From: Brucella pseudintermedia
GTDB taxonomy: Bacteria; Pseudomonadota; Alphaproteobacteria; Rhizobiales; Rhizobiaceae
Length of the DNA: 64,000 nt
Strand: one strand, 5' to 3'
Assembly: GCF_042697365.1 (NCBI RefSeq)
Contig: NZ_CP137605.1
The position numbers were made by a program, and so were the translations under genes. A model generated the notes under the pieces. The model saw only the letters and a program-made list of their open reading frames with translations, made no database searches and was not told the origin of the DNA. Shown here one piece after another: positions 1-8,189 of the stretch; within the stretch, counting starts at the first letter, position 1; every line of letters begins with the position of its first letter.

Positions 1-127
1 TGTCTTGATCAAAGACGACGGGGGTCATGTGCTTGGCGGTACGGGCCACCGTCGTCTGGTCGGGATCTTTGCGCTCACGGCTTGCGAGATGCCTTGCGGC
101 GTAGAAAGCGATTGCGGCGTGCAACAC
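1..127 (-). CDS. Possible partial phage ORF running off the left edge
   Basis: A second minus-strand frame is open from the left edge to at least a GTG at 127-125. It would read MLHAAIAFYAARHL at its N-terminus and continue with a charged stretch ending VVFDQD at the edge. It overlaps the 3' end of the gene at 75-401 by 53 bp, and its residue composition (hydrophobic helix, then acidic/basic mix) looks more protein-like than the very basic tail of that gene. With only about 42 codons visible it could be chance in G+C-rich DNA. The product is not recognised. Confidence 0.35.
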   Translation of the reverse strand, partial: MLHAAIAFYAARHLASRERKDPDQTTVARTAKHMTPVVFDQD

Positions 128-401
128 CGGCGGCCGAGACGGCTCGCCCTGGACTATGATGGATTGAACAACGACGGTTGAGGTTGCCGACGGAGGTCTT
201 GATGCCGGTGATGACCTCGAACGCGCGATCGCAATCTGCACAGTGGGACTGCCAGACGAGCAGCCAGGTCTGTTTTCCATCGCGTCGGACGTAGGGTCGG
301 ATTTCGAGCAGTTCGTATCGCTGTCCTTCGCGCAGCAGCACCGTGCCTACTTGTGGAGGATTGGAAAAGTTGAGTGCATGCACGACATGTCGCTGATTCA
401 T
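75..401 (-). CDS. Small phage protein with a possible zinc-binding Cys cluster
   Basis: This 108-residue protein begins MNQRHVVHAL. A beta-rich N-terminal half (residues 18-50) is followed by HCADCDRAF near residue 53 and RRC then HH near residue 80, a CxxC...C...H arrangement that could bind one zinc ion. The last 25 residues are very basic (RRNRFLRRKASRKP), possibly because the 3' end overlaps another frame. It is the next gene downstream of the primase-helicase in the leftward early operon, beyond a 404-bp gap. I do not recognise the family. A DNA-binding role would fit the context but is inference. Confidence 0.55.
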   Translation of the reverse strand: MNQRHVVHALNFSNPPQVGTVLLREGQRYELLEIRPYVRRDGKQTWLLVWQSHCADCDRAFEVITGIKTSVGNLNRRCSIHHSPGRAVSAAGVARRNRFLRRKASRKP

Positions 402-501
402 GGTTCACCTCTTACTGCTGACGGACGGAAGACACGCCGGACCTTCCCGAACCGGGCAGAGGGAGGAGGAGACGCCAGCGGCTACGCTGGGCGTCCTCCT
501 C

Positions 502-523
502 CCCACCCTGTAAGGGTGGGTTT
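502..523 (+). terminator. GC-rich hairpin followed by TTT
   Basis: CCCACCC (502-508), loop TGTAA, GGGTGGG (514-520), then TTT. The short T-run is on the plus-strand side, while the neighbouring genes run leftward, so a terminator role is uncertain. It may instead be a structural hairpin in the leftward transcript. Confidence 0.35.
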
Positions 524-524
524 C

Positions 525-770
525 ACCCCCACAACTTGAAAAGGCAGGCAAGTCTTTGTGATTGCTTGATAAAATCAAGTTGTGGAGGCCAGAAACGTTC
601 AAGCCGTTCCCAACTTGAAGCTGCGTGTCACAGCGTGATGGTGCGCGGAAGATCAAAGGTAGTTGGGAAAGGCCTTCCCAACTTGCTGGCGCGCGAGCCT
701 GCGAAATCGGCAGTGATGCAGCGCAGGTAGTTGGGAGAAAACTTCCCAACTTCCCCAACTTGAAGCTGCG
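525..770. repeat. Iteron-like inverted and direct repeats, core CCCAACTTG
   Basis: CCACAACTTG at 529-538 is mirrored by CAAGTTGTGG at 576-585. CCCAACTTGAAGCTGCG occurs exactly twice (within 606-624 and 752-770). GTTGGGAA/TTCCCAAC form a near-perfect palindrome at 662-682, and GTTGGGA/TCCCAAC form another at 730-750. Each palindrome half carries the same CCCAAC core. The pattern fits protein-binding iterons or multi-operators near a primase-helicase gene. The binding protein is unknown. Confidence 0.6.
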
Positions 771-805
771 CAATGCTGCGCAATACGGGACGCGGTGCCA
801 GATGA

Positions 806-3145
806 TCATTCGACACCCTCCGGATAGACCCATACGGTCGGGTTCTCGACCGGGAGCGCCGCGCCGCTTTGCGGACATTTGTAGATGGTCGGCAGCACAG
901 GATTGAGAACGGGCACGATCTCACCCGTCTCGGCATCGGCGTCGGCTTCGCCGGTCGGAAACCTCATGCCCTCGACGCAGAGATAGCCAAATTTCGACCT
1001 TGAGGTGGGCAGCCCGAACGGTGCGCCATCACGGACGAATTTGATGAAACCCTTGGTTGCCAGCACGCTGATCCGTTCTCGGATCGTGTCCTTGCCGCCA
1101 AGCCCGGCCTTGTTCTCGAAGGCTTCAGCGAATTGCAAAGCGGTATAAAGATGTCCGGAACGGGCCTCATCGAAGAGGAGTTGCAGGATCACATCGCCTT
1201 TGCGCACACGTTCAGCATCGTGCTTGGCGCCTACTTCTGCACGTACCAGCCGCTCGTTCATCGGGTTGATTTCAACCCACTGGCCGTTGACCTTGTCGAC
1301 CAGTTTGGCTGGCAGTGCTGGGCCGTTGCGAAGCTCGATTTCGAGGCGTCGCTGCGATGAATCCTCGTCAGGCCGGTGCAGGATGAGGCCGGTGGTGTAA
1401 AAGCCGCGCAGGGCGCTGGCGCCGGAGAGCGCAAGGAATGGATCGTCCTTGAGCTGCTGCTTCGACAGCTTCCTGGTGTGGTGGACGAGGATGACGCCGC
1501 AGTCGGGATCGATGTGGTCGCGCAGGGTCTCGACCCGGTCCTTCAGGAAGAACATCATGGCGTCATTGTCGTTCTCGCCACCGCCATCCGGTCCACCGTC
1601 AAAGAGATTGCGGATCGGGTCGATGCAGATGATGTCGACGGGTTCGGCGGGAAATGCACCCCGAATTGCCGCGGCGACGCGCAAACTGCCCCCAACATCG
1701 AGCAGCATCTGGAGCTTCGGCGTGGCAACGAGATTGTCACGGGCGGCGGCGAGAATTTCCGGCGGCAAGCTGATCTGCTGCAGGCGCTCACGCAGATAAT
1801 GGTACTGGATCTCGGCCTGCAGGTAGAAGATGCGCAGCGGCCGCGGCGGGGTGAAGCCGAGGAAGGGCACGCCTGCCGCCATATGGACCAGAAGACTGAT
1901 CAACAGGTCGCTCTTGCCGACTTTTGGCGCGCCGCCGAGCACCAGAAGGCCACCCGGCGTCAGCACGCGCGGCGCGATGATGTCGGCCGGCATTGGGGTG
2001 GTGTCGTCAAGCAGCGCGCCGAGCGTGAAGGTGGGAAGCTCGTTCGGCGCGGGTGCCGCGCTGTCGAGGCGGACCAGCGGGGGACCGTGCTTTTCGACAT
2101 GGATGGACCAGAGCCGCTCCGACTCGCGCTTCAGCCGCTCCACCGGCCAGGCAGGCCGCAACATGGCGGCGTTGTATTCACAGATTGCCTGCCAGCCTTC
2201 GCCCTTCGACAGCCGGCCGTCGTGCACCATGCGGATGTAGTGGCCGATGGCGGCCGAGGCGCCCTCGAAGCGCGACCAGTCATCCTGCGCGCCCTCGCGC
2301 ACCGGGGTCACCAGCACATCGGCGACGGCCGGCTTGTCAGTTACGGAAAAGTCAGGCTGGAGCGAGATGCCGGGCGCCGGCGGCATGTCGGCGACGGCCT
2401 CGATGAATTCCTCGAGATCGCGCTCGAGATCGGCATTGAGCTCGACGATGCGCACCTGCGTCTTGATGCTGTTCTTGTAATAGACCGAGCCGGCCACCCG
2501 GATCGGCTGATGCGGCGATCGGAAATGTGTGTCGCCGCCGACCTTGGCGGCAATGTCACCACGCAAACGGCAGATGCGGGTGATATCGTGGCCTTCGGCC
2601 GGCTCGGTCAGCTTCCACCAGACATGGGCCTTGCGCTGTCCATCCGGTGTCACGCCGCCGCTTTCCACCACCATGGTGGGGGACCCGAGATGGCGCTCGA
2701 GATGGGCGCGCTTGGCGGCGATGTCACCGGTGTCGATATCGACGACCACGGTCTGCATCTGCAGGATGTCGGCGGCCTTGGCCTGGCCCTTGGCGGCAAC
2801 GGTACCGGGGATCACATAGACGGCGGCGCCTTCGCGGCCGGCCCAGCTGGCGAAGGTCGCCATCTTCTCGGCCACGGTGTTGTCGGCGTCGATCCAGATG
2901 TTGTGCGGGCGGCCATCGAATCCCTGACCCTTGTCGATGAAGCTGCGGACCGGGATCAGGCCTTCGCAGTAGCCGAACACCACCTCCATGAACTGCGCGA
3001 TCTGCTCGGGGTCTGGCTCGTCGCCGAACACGTCAATCTGGCAGGGCGCGTCGTTGAAGTCGCGCCATGGATTGAAATGGACAATCTCGCCGCTGACGGG
3101 CGGCTTCGGGGAGCCGGTCATGTCGTCGTCATGCTCGTCGCTCAT
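806..3145 (-). CDS. Phage primase-helicase, RepB-type primase plus RecA-like ATPase
   Basis: Start chosen at ATG 3145, which overlaps the upstream nuclease stop in an ATGA. This gives 779 residues; an earlier in-frame start would add 15 residues inside that gene. The N-terminal third resembles RepB/prim-pol primases: VVVDIDTGDI carries the Asp pair, HVWWKL follows, and HQPIRVAGS supplies the basic substrate-binding segment. Around residue 400 is a Walker A motif, GGAPKVGKSD, in an AAA_25/RepA-like RecA fold, with IICIDPIRNLF and VILVHHTRK as Walker B and sensor-like segments. A winged-helix-like tail follows. It probably primes and unwinds at the element's origin. Family assignment is good; details are inferred. 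Confidence 0.8.
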   Translation of the reverse strand: MSDEHDDDMTGSPKPPVSGEIVHFNPWRDFNDAPCQIDVFGDEPDPEQIAQFMEVVFGYCEGLIPVRSFIDKGQGFDGRPHNIWIDADNTVAEKMATFASWAGREGAAVYVIPGTVAAKGQAKAADILQMQTVVVDIDTGDIAAKRAHLERHLGSPTMVVESGGVTPDGQRKAHVWWKLTEPAEGHDITRICRLRGDIAAKVGGDTHFRSPHQPIRVAGSVYYKNSIKTQVRIVELNADLERDLEEFIEAVADMPPAPGISLQPDFSVTDKPAVADVLVTPVREGAQDDWSRFEGASAAIGHYIRMVHDGRLSKGEGWQAICEYNAAMLRPAWPVERLKRESERLWSIHVEKHGPPLVRLDSAAPAPNELPTFTLGALLDDTTPMPADIIAPRVLTPGGLLVLGGAPKVGKSDLLISLLVHMAAGVPFLGFTPPRPLRIFYLQAEIQYHYLRERLQQISLPPEILAAARDNLVATPKLQMLLDVGGSLRVAAAIRGAFPAEPVDIICIDPIRNLFDGGPDGGGENDNDAMMFFLKDRVETLRDHIDPDCGVILVHHTRKLSKQQLKDDPFLALSGASALRGFYTTGLILHRPDEDSSQRRLEIELRNGPALPAKLVDKVNGQWVEINPMNERLVRAEVGAKHDAERVRKGDVILQLLFDEARSGHLYTALQFAEAFENKAGLGGKDTIRERISVLATKGFIKFVRDGAPFGLPTSRSKFGYLCVEGMRFPTGEADADAETGEIVPVLNPVLPTIYKCPQSGAALPVENPTVWVYPEGVE

Positions 3146-3909
3146 ACGGGTTGCTCCCAGCAGCGCTTGGCCCATGGGCAGAAGCGGCATTCGAAGAAGT
3201 CAGAACTGGTGGCGATGCGCGGCAGCAGCTCGCCGGCGTCCGTCGCCTGCAGGATGCGCACGCCGCGATCGGACATGCGCTGCGCGAGATCGGCATCGAA
3301 CGGCACAAGCTCGTGGTGGAGTTCGGCGGTGTCCTTGTTGATGGCGGTAAACAGCGCCGGAGCGGCGGCAATGCCGGGCACCGAGGCTTCCATATAGGCC
3401 TGGTAGAGGGCGATCTGAGCGGCGTAGACGGGTTTGGACTTCGTCACGCCATCCTTGACACAGGCGCGCCAGTTCTTCGCGTTCATGGTCTTGCATTCCC
3501 ACAGCGCGGGAACGGCGAGACCAAAACCCTCGGGGCCAGCGGCGATGATCCCGTCGACATGACCGCGAATGCGTCCGCCTGCGACAGAAAAGCCGAACTG
3601 TTCGCCGTCGGGTCGGTTGCCCTTGCGCGTATAGAGATCGAAGCCGGCGGCGCGCAGCCACTGGATAGCCAGATCCTCGAGCTGGTGACCGATGGCGAAG
3701 ATGCGCAGCGTCTGGCCGGTAAAGCCGGCGCCGTCGTCCTTGGGCGTCGCCGTAAACTCGAACTGCAGGGCGCGCTCGCAGGCAACACCGAGACGAGAGC
3801 CGCCAAGGTAATCGCGCGGCGGCGTGGCCTCGTTCTCGGCGACAAGTGCTGCATCGATGGCTGTGTTGATGTGGTCGGCGAAGCCCAGGCGGCGATTATA
3901 GTCCAGCAT
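3142..3909 (-). CDS. Cas4-like PD-(D/E)XK nuclease with Fe-S cysteines
   Basis: A 255-residue protein with the nuclease signature GHQLEDL (75-81), GHVDG (Asp119) and ECK (Glu138, Lys140), followed by a QIALYQ helix as in RecB-family exonucleases. Four cysteines, C44 near the N-terminus and C241, C244, C250 at the C-terminus (CRFCPWAKRC), match the 4Fe-4S staple of Cas4, AddB and phage Cas4-like nucleases. Its neighbours are helicase, HNH and annealing-type ATPase genes and there is no CRISPR array, so it is most likely a phage recombination exonuclease rather than an adaptation protein. Its start overlaps the HNH gene by 14 bp and its stop overlaps the primase-helicase start. Confidence 0.82.
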   Translation of the reverse strand: MLDYNRRLGFADHINTAIDAALVAENEATPPRDYLGGSRLGVACERALQFEFTATPKDDGAGFTGQTLRIFAIGHQLEDLAIQWLRAAGFDLYTRKGNRPDGEQFGFSVAGGRIRGHVDGIIAAGPEGFGLAVPALWECKTMNAKNWRACVKDGVTKSKPVYAAQIALYQAYMEASVPGIAAAPALFTAINKDTAELHHELVPFDADLAQRMSDRGVRILQATDAGELLPRIATSSDFFECRFCPWAKRCWEQPV

Positions 3910-4294
3910 GATCGCCTCCCTCGTAGCGACGGTGCGCGCGCCCGTGGCAGATCGAGCACAGCCATTCGACAGCGAGTGGCTGCGAATAGTCGTGGTGGTG
4001 AGCTTCGAGTTCGGTCACACAGCCGCAGCGCTGGCACCAGACGGGCACGATGATCCGGCAGCTCAGAATCGCTTTCCTGACAATGCAGTGGGCACGGTGC
4101 TTTTCGGCATGCCGCGTGCGGTATCGCCGTTGTGCTTCGCGATGTCGCTTCGGATCCCTGCAGTTCTGAGCGTAGATTCGTTGGTACTCACGCCGGCAAT
4201 CTCGACACCAGCTCTGTCGACCGTCCGCGCTCAGCTTCCGACGACCAAATTCGCCGAGGTCCTTTTCGACGCCACATTTTGTGCAGAGTTTCAT
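3896..4294 (-). CDS. Zinc-finger HNH endonuclease-like protein
   Basis: A 132-residue protein with two cysteine knuckles. CTKC (4-7) and CRDC (30-33) form an N-terminal zinc site. CQRCGC (87-92) and CSICH (113-117) form a second one around the HNH-like core EAHHHDYSQPLAVEW. This layout is typical of short phage HNH proteins, which nick or cut double-stranded DNA and often act with packaging or recombination genes. The middle (residues 35-75) is a strongly basic helix rich in Arg and Tyr. It sits in the leftward operon and overlaps the downstream nuclease by 14 bp. The target site is unknown. Confidence 0.75.
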   Translation of the reverse strand: MKLCTKCGVEKDLGEFGRRKLSADGRQSWCRDCRREYQRIYAQNCRDPKRHREAQRRYRTRHAEKHRAHCIVRKAILSCRIIVPVWCQRCGCVTELEAHHHDYSQPLAVEWLCSICHGRAHRRYEGGDHAGL

Positions 4295-4509
4295 CAGAAC
4301 GGCACCTCCGGAACGAGGGTGGGATTGGCGGCGGTGTATTCCTGAAGCGCGTCTTGGAAGCCGGTGACGGCAACCTCGATCAGGGTGAGCACCTGCTGTT
4401 TGGAAAGATCGGCAAGCCGGGTCTGCCAGCCGATCTCCTCCATGATCTCGGCGACCGGCTTCATTGCGCTGCGGATCGCTGCCTGCTCAGCTTTGGTCGG
4501 ATCGATCAT
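4294..4509 (-). CDS. Small conserved phage protein (DUF6511-like?)
   Basis: A 71-residue, all-helical, acidic protein reading MIDPTKAEQAAIRSAMKP and ending VPEVPF. ATG at 4509 is preferred over the GTG one codon upstream because it sits against the helicase stop as TGATG. I recall similar short proteins labelled DUF6511 beside helicase genes in alphaproteobacterial prophages, but this identification is weak. It may be a helicase accessory factor, inferred only from tight coupling to the genes on both sides. Confidence 0.6.
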   Translation of the reverse strand: MIDPTKAEQAAIRSAMKPVAEIMEEIGWQTRLADLSKQQVLTLIEVAVTGFQDALQEYTAANPTLVPEVPF

Positions 4510-6191
4510 CACGCAGCCCTCGCCAGATCCTGTCCGTCCGCACCGAAAACTAGGCTGCGGATGGCATTGCGGTTGAACTGGAAGGACAGAAGAGCGGATG
4601 CCTGATAGCGGGTCAGCCCGAAATCATGCCGGTAGTCTGTCGGAAGCCAGGCGAGCTGCTTGTCCGTCGGCGGCTGGTTCAACCAGCGCTGGCTCTTGTG
4701 GGCGCTCTCGTCGGATTCGTGTTCGTTCAACCAGTCGTCGCCGGCGGCAAGGCACACCATGCGCTCGCCGATCGACAGCAGGCGCGGCCTGATCCCTTTG
4801 GCCGCACCCACGCCATACCAGCGGCCATTCAGGAAGAAGACCCCGGCCCAGGCGGAAAACCCGTTGGCCATAAGTGCTGCATCGTCGCCGAACAGGTCGC
4901 ACCAGCGGAAGCTCGACCGCTTCAACAGGTCGATCTCCGACATCACGAAATCGCTGAGCGGAATGTCGCCGTCGCTATCATCGACGCCCTCGAAGACGTA
5001 GCCGCAGAGCGGGCATTCCTGGCAGCCGAGGGGTATCTCGGCCTCACATTGCGGGCAGCACCTGGTCGGCGCATCGCCCGACGCCTCGTGGCCGACGAGA
5101 TCGACCTCCTGCTCGAGCGAGCCGTGCATCAGGCTGGAGGTGCCAAAGTCCAGCACCACGCAGTCGGTCTTGACGATGCCGGGATGTTCATTGGCATCGA
5201 CGGTGCGTAAGCCGCGCCCGACCATCTGGATCATTGTTGATTTGAAGGAGCTCGGACGCAGCAACACCACGCAGGAAGTTGGCGGATGATCCCAGCCTTC
5301 GGTCAGGACCGCAACATTGACGACCATCCGCAATTTGCCTGCTGCATAGGCGGCAAGCACCGATTTGCGCGCGCTATCCCCCATCTCGCCATGGACCAGA
5401 CCGGCGGTGATGCCTGCAGCGTTGAACGCGTCGGTGACGCCGCGCGCATGATCAACGGTCGAGCAGAACACCACACTCTGCCGATCGGCGGCCTTGTCCT
5501 TCCAGTGCTTGACGACTGCATCGGTGACCGGCGTGCGGTTCATGATGCGCTCGACTTCGCCCATGTCGAAATCGCTGGCGGTCTTGCGCACCCTGGCCAG
5601 TTCTTCCTTGACGCCGACGTCGATGATGAAGGAACGGGGTGGCACCAGATGGCCGGAACGGATCAACTCACCGATGCGGATCTGGTCGGAGACATTGGAG
5701 AAGACCTCGCGCAAACCCTTGCGATCGCCACGATTGGGTGTCGCAGTGACGCCGAAGATACGACAGGACGGATTGGCCTTCAGTGCCTGATCGATAATGC
5801 GCCGGTAGCTGTCGGCGGTGGCGTGATGCGCCTCGTCGATGACCAGCAGATCGAGCGCCGGCATATTGGTGAGGTTGGTGCTGCGCGATAAAGTCTGCAC
5901 CATGGCGAAGGTGACAAGGCCGTTCCAGGATTTGTCACTGGCATCGACAACCGAGGTGGTAATCGCAGGATTGACGCGGGCGAACTTCTCCCGGTTCTGA
6001 GCGGTCAGTTCATCACGATGGGCGAGAACGGCTGCCTTCGCATCAGTACCGCCGATCATCTTCCCGGCGACGGCCGACAACATGATGGTCTTGCCGGCGC
6101 CGGTCGGCGCAACGCCGAGCGTGTTGGTGTGGGTGTTGAGCGCAGACAGGCTGCGCTCGACGAAAAGTTTCTGGCGGGGACGAAGCAACAT
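4509..6191 (-). CDS. SF2 DEAH-box helicase with zinc ribbon
   Basis: This 560-residue protein has the full superfamily 2 motif set: Walker A APTGAGKT (28-35), DEAH in VIDEAHHATADSY, motif III FGVTATPNRGD, and motif VI QMVGRGLR. It resembles the helicase domain of type III restriction Res subunits and RadD-like proteins. After the helicase core is a four-cysteine zinc ribbon (CCPQC...CPLC). A C-terminal domain follows with no nuclease motif that I can see. No methylase gene is nearby, so a restriction role is unlikely; phage recombination or replication fork processing fits better. It lies 15 bp downstream of the DUF669-like gene. Confidence 0.85.
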   Translation of the reverse strand: MLLRPRQKLFVERSLSALNTHTNTLGVAPTGAGKTIMLSAVAGKMIGGTDAKAAVLAHRDELTAQNREKFARVNPAITTSVVDASDKSWNGLVTFAMVQTLSRSTNLTNMPALDLLVIDEAHHATADSYRRIIDQALKANPSCRIFGVTATPNRGDRKGLREVFSNVSDQIRIGELIRSGHLVPPRSFIIDVGVKEELARVRKTASDFDMGEVERIMNRTPVTDAVVKHWKDKAADRQSVVFCSTVDHARGVTDAFNAAGITAGLVHGEMGDSARKSVLAAYAAGKLRMVVNVAVLTEGWDHPPTSCVVLLRPSSFKSTMIQMVGRGLRTVDANEHPGIVKTDCVVLDFGTSSLMHGSLEQEVDLVGHEASGDAPTRCCPQCEAEIPLGCQECPLCGYVFEGVDDSDGDIPLSDFVMSEIDLLKRSSFRWCDLFGDDAALMANGFSAWAGVFFLNGRWYGVGAAKGIRPRLLSIGERMVCLAAGDDWLNEHESDESAHKSQRWLNQPPTDKQLAWLPTDYRHDFGLTRYQASALLSFQFNRNAIRSLVFGADGQDLARAA

Positions 6192-6206
6192 TGCACGGCC
6201 CTCGCT

Positions 6207-6818
6207 CTATTGTGCCCATGACGGGCGGGCTGAAGGTGTGCTGCCATGCTGCTTGGCTTCGGCATAGGCATTGTTCTGCGAAGCGCCAGCCTCTGCGGTG
6301 TTGGTCTGCGGTGTTGCCCTGACCAGGCCCATGATCGCAGCGTAGTCCTTGTGATCGGGCGTCACGGCGGCGCGGACCTCGTTCTTGTCGTCACCGTTGG
6401 TGTCGGTGCCTATATCGATGCGGGCGACGAACTCCAGTCCGTCGAGATCGGCAAAGCCGGAGATGCGACGCGCTGTCTGGGCTGCCTCGCTCTGGTCCTT
6501 GTCGGAAAGACCGCGCGCCGAATTCAGCATGCCGCGGATGAGGCCGCGTCCCATATTGGCCCATTCCGGGCCCTTGGGGCTGTAAAGGCCGATCAGGGTG
6601 AAGATCTTGCGGCGGGCATAGGGACCTTCGAGCACCGTGAACTCGCCGTTGAGATAGACCGCGCCGGTCGAGCCGCGCGTGGCATAGCCACCTGTCCAGC
6701 CCTGCGAGGGGTCATCGAAACCGCCGGGACGGATGGTGAGCCGCACCTTGGCGAGCGTGCCCTTGGGAATCAGGTTGGTGTTGGTCTGCGCGTCGTTGAA
6801 ATCGTTCCATGCCGACAT
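6207..6818 (-). CDS. DUF669-like phage single-strand-binding/recombination partner
   Basis: 203 residues. The core begins WNDFNDAQTN, followed by a beta-rich OB-like region (VRLTIRPGG, FTLIGLYSPKG) and a helical segment, and ends in a disordered Gln/Ala/Ser tail finishing SWAQ. Proteins of this type sit directly downstream of Sak4-type ATPases in phages, as here (3-bp gap), and are thought to bind single-stranded DNA. I cannot confirm family membership from sequence alone. The acidic/disordered tail is typical of ssDNA-binding proteins but lacks the usual C-terminal DDDLPF. Confidence 0.6.
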   Translation of the reverse strand: MSAWNDFNDAQTNTNLIPKGTLAKVRLTIRPGGFDDPSQGWTGGYATRGSTGAVYLNGEFTVLEGPYARRKIFTLIGLYSPKGPEWANMGRGLIRGMLNSARGLSDKDQSEAAQTARRISGFADLDGLEFVARIDIGTDTNGDDKNEVRAAVTPDHKDYAAIMGLVRATPQTNTAEAGASQNNAYAEAKQHGSTPSARPSWAQ

Positions 6819-6821
6819 GGG

Positions 6822-7700
6822 TCAGGCTCCTTGTTCTTGAGCTGTGGTGGAGGAGGTTTGGGAAGGGGTGGTCGCCGAGGGCGCGGCAAAGGCCTGGCGC
6901 GCCGTGCTGCGGATCTTGTCCATCAGCCGGCCAAGATCGGGCTGTTCGATCATGTCGAGCCGGCCGGAGCGGTCCTTGGCCGGAAAGCCGAACGGGTTGA
7001 GCGTCTGGCAAACGAAAGCGCGGTAGGGCTTACCCTCATCGTCGTTCAGCTCGACCATGCTGATGACTTCATCGACGATGCCGGGCAGTTCGAGACCGGT
7101 CTTGGCGCCATCGATCTGCGGCACGAAGACCTTGCGATTGAAATCATCGAGCTTCTCGTCGAGGATGCCGACGAACCAGATGTTCTTTGAGCGCGTGTGC
7201 TGCAAATGGGTCAGCCAGGCGATCATCTCGCGGCCGTGCAGGCCGTAGGCGCCGCGAATATCTGGCTTGCCGGTTTTGTCGGAGAACGCCTCCGGCTGGC
7301 CCTTGGTCCATTGGAAGCAGAGCCGGCCGGCAACAGTGATCGAATCGATGAACACCGTTTGGTAGCGACTGAGCTGGGCCGGATCACCGAGCCGGGCGAC
7401 GACCGCATCAAAATGGGCCTGGCTATAGGCCTGATCGTCGCGCAGCGCCGGATTGGGGCCGCCAATGAAAACTGCGAAGTCGCGGCATTCATCCCAAGTG
7501 TGCGGACGGATCGTATTGCCGGCCCAGCCCTCGATGGCGAGATCACCGGCTTCCAGATCCATGAACAGTGTGGTGGCGGGATCAAGCGTCCACAGCAGCG
7601 AGGTCTTGCCGATGCCGGACTTGCCGAAGATGCAGCCCTTGATACTGCGCGGTGCTGCCATCCGTTCGTCGATGGTGATAATGGGAAATGTGCCGGTCAT
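6822..7700 (-). CDS. Sak4-like AAA_24 RecA-fold recombination ATPase
   Basis: 292 residues. Walker A GKSGIGKTS lies at residues 26-34, and VFIDSITVAG provides the Walker B-like aspartate and the following Ser/Thr. WFVGILDEKLD and GLELPGIVDEVI follow the usual AAA_24 order. Phage Sak4 proteins are short RecA-like ATPases that promote single-strand annealing with a cognate ssDNA-binding protein; the adjacent 203-residue protein is the natural partner. The tail after residue 270 is Ser/Thr/Gln-rich and disordered. The start ATG at 7700 overlaps the upstream gene's stop by 4 bp, so the two are translationally coupled. Confidence 0.78.
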   Translation of the reverse strand: MTGTFPIITIDERMAAPRSIKGCIFGKSGIGKTSLLWTLDPATTLFMDLEAGDLAIEGWAGNTIRPHTWDECRDFAVFIGGPNPALRDDQAYSQAHFDAVVARLGDPAQLSRYQTVFIDSITVAGRLCFQWTKGQPEAFSDKTGKPDIRGAYGLHGREMIAWLTHLQHTRSKNIWFVGILDEKLDDFNRKVFVPQIDGAKTGLELPGIVDEVISMVELNDDEGKPYRAFVCQTLNPFGFPAKDRSGRLDMIEQPDLGRLMDKIRSTARQAFAAPSATTPSQTSSTTAQEQGA

Positions 7701-8179
7701 TGCGCACCCCCATTCAGCTCGAGCTTTACCTTGAGCGCGCCGGTCCTGACGGTACGGGCGGGTTCAAAGATCTGGCGGGTCGACCCGGGCCAGGCGGTAT
7801 ATTTGCGTTCTGGCACCTTGAAGCTGACATCGACATATTCGGCAGGATCGTCGCCGGCGGCGCTGATGCGCTCAACCAGAGCGGCCAGCTGCGCCTGGTC
7901 CCAATCGACGCGCTTTGGCAGGTCGGCGATCACAGTGACTGCGCCATCATCAAAGCGGACGGTCCCAGTGTCCTTGCTCGCCTCCATGCGTGCCGTCACG
8001 ATGCGGTCGGTGTATTTGAGCGCGATGGCGCTATCGAGCCAGTCGCTGATTGCCTTGGCACTACGCAGCGCCTCATTGGCTGCATCCTGTAAAAGGGCGA
8101 GTTGTTCGGCCGGCAGAGCAACAATTGCGCCAATTTGCATGTTACGCAGATCGCCAAGGGTGATGTGGTTGGAAATCAT
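7697..8179 (-). CDS. Hypothetical phage early protein
   Basis: Three ATG codons stand in a row (8185, 8182, 8179). A GGGGG ribosome-binding run at 8190-8186 ends immediately upstream of the first, so the third ATG (MISNHITLGDL) has the best spacing and gives 160 residues. Predicted layout: an N-terminal helical region (residues 10-50, PAEQLALLQDAANEALR) and a C-terminal beta-rich region with many Lys/Arg (VPERKYTAW). I do not recognise the family. It is always close to the annealing ATPase in this arrangement, which suggests a recombination or replication accessory role (inference). Confidence 0.6.
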   Translation of the reverse strand: MISNHITLGDLRNMQIGAIVALPAEQLALLQDAANEALRSAKAISDWLDSAIALKYTDRIVTARMEASKDTGTVRFDDGAVTVIADLPKRVDWDQAQLAALVERISAAGDDPAEYVDVSFKVPERKYTAWPGSTRQIFEPARTVRTGALKVKLELNGGAQ

Positions 8180-8189
8180 CATCATCCCC

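Larger units (their letters stand above)
402..805. other. Gene-free, repeat-rich gap beside the primase-helicase
   Basis: No convincing gene lies here. The 157-codon open frame at 405-878 has low-complexity, non-protein-like composition. The stretch contains many copies, in both orientations, of the core CAACTTG/CAAGTTG or CCCAACTTG, listed in the next entries, and a GC hairpin at 502-520. Such a stretch beside a replication gene suggests an origin, operator cluster or termination region. The role is inferred only from position and repetition. Confidence 0.6.

Noticed and set aside
405..878. 157-codon minus-strand open frame in the repeat region
   Set aside because: Its composition is irregular, it overlaps the primase-helicase C-terminus, and the DNA is explained by repeats.
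1376..3397. 673-codon plus-strand open frame opposite the primase-helicase
   Set aside because: It is the antisense shadow of a gene with strong primase and ATPase motifs; its own composition is His/Asp/Val-rich with no domain.
3142..4294. CRISPR adaptation locus suggested by a Cas4-like nuclease and an HNH protein
   Set aside because: No cas1/cas2, no repeat-spacer array, and the surrounding genes are a phage recombination module.
4509..6191. Type III restriction system
   Set aside because: The helicase resembles Res subunits, but no Mod methylase and no nuclease motif are present.
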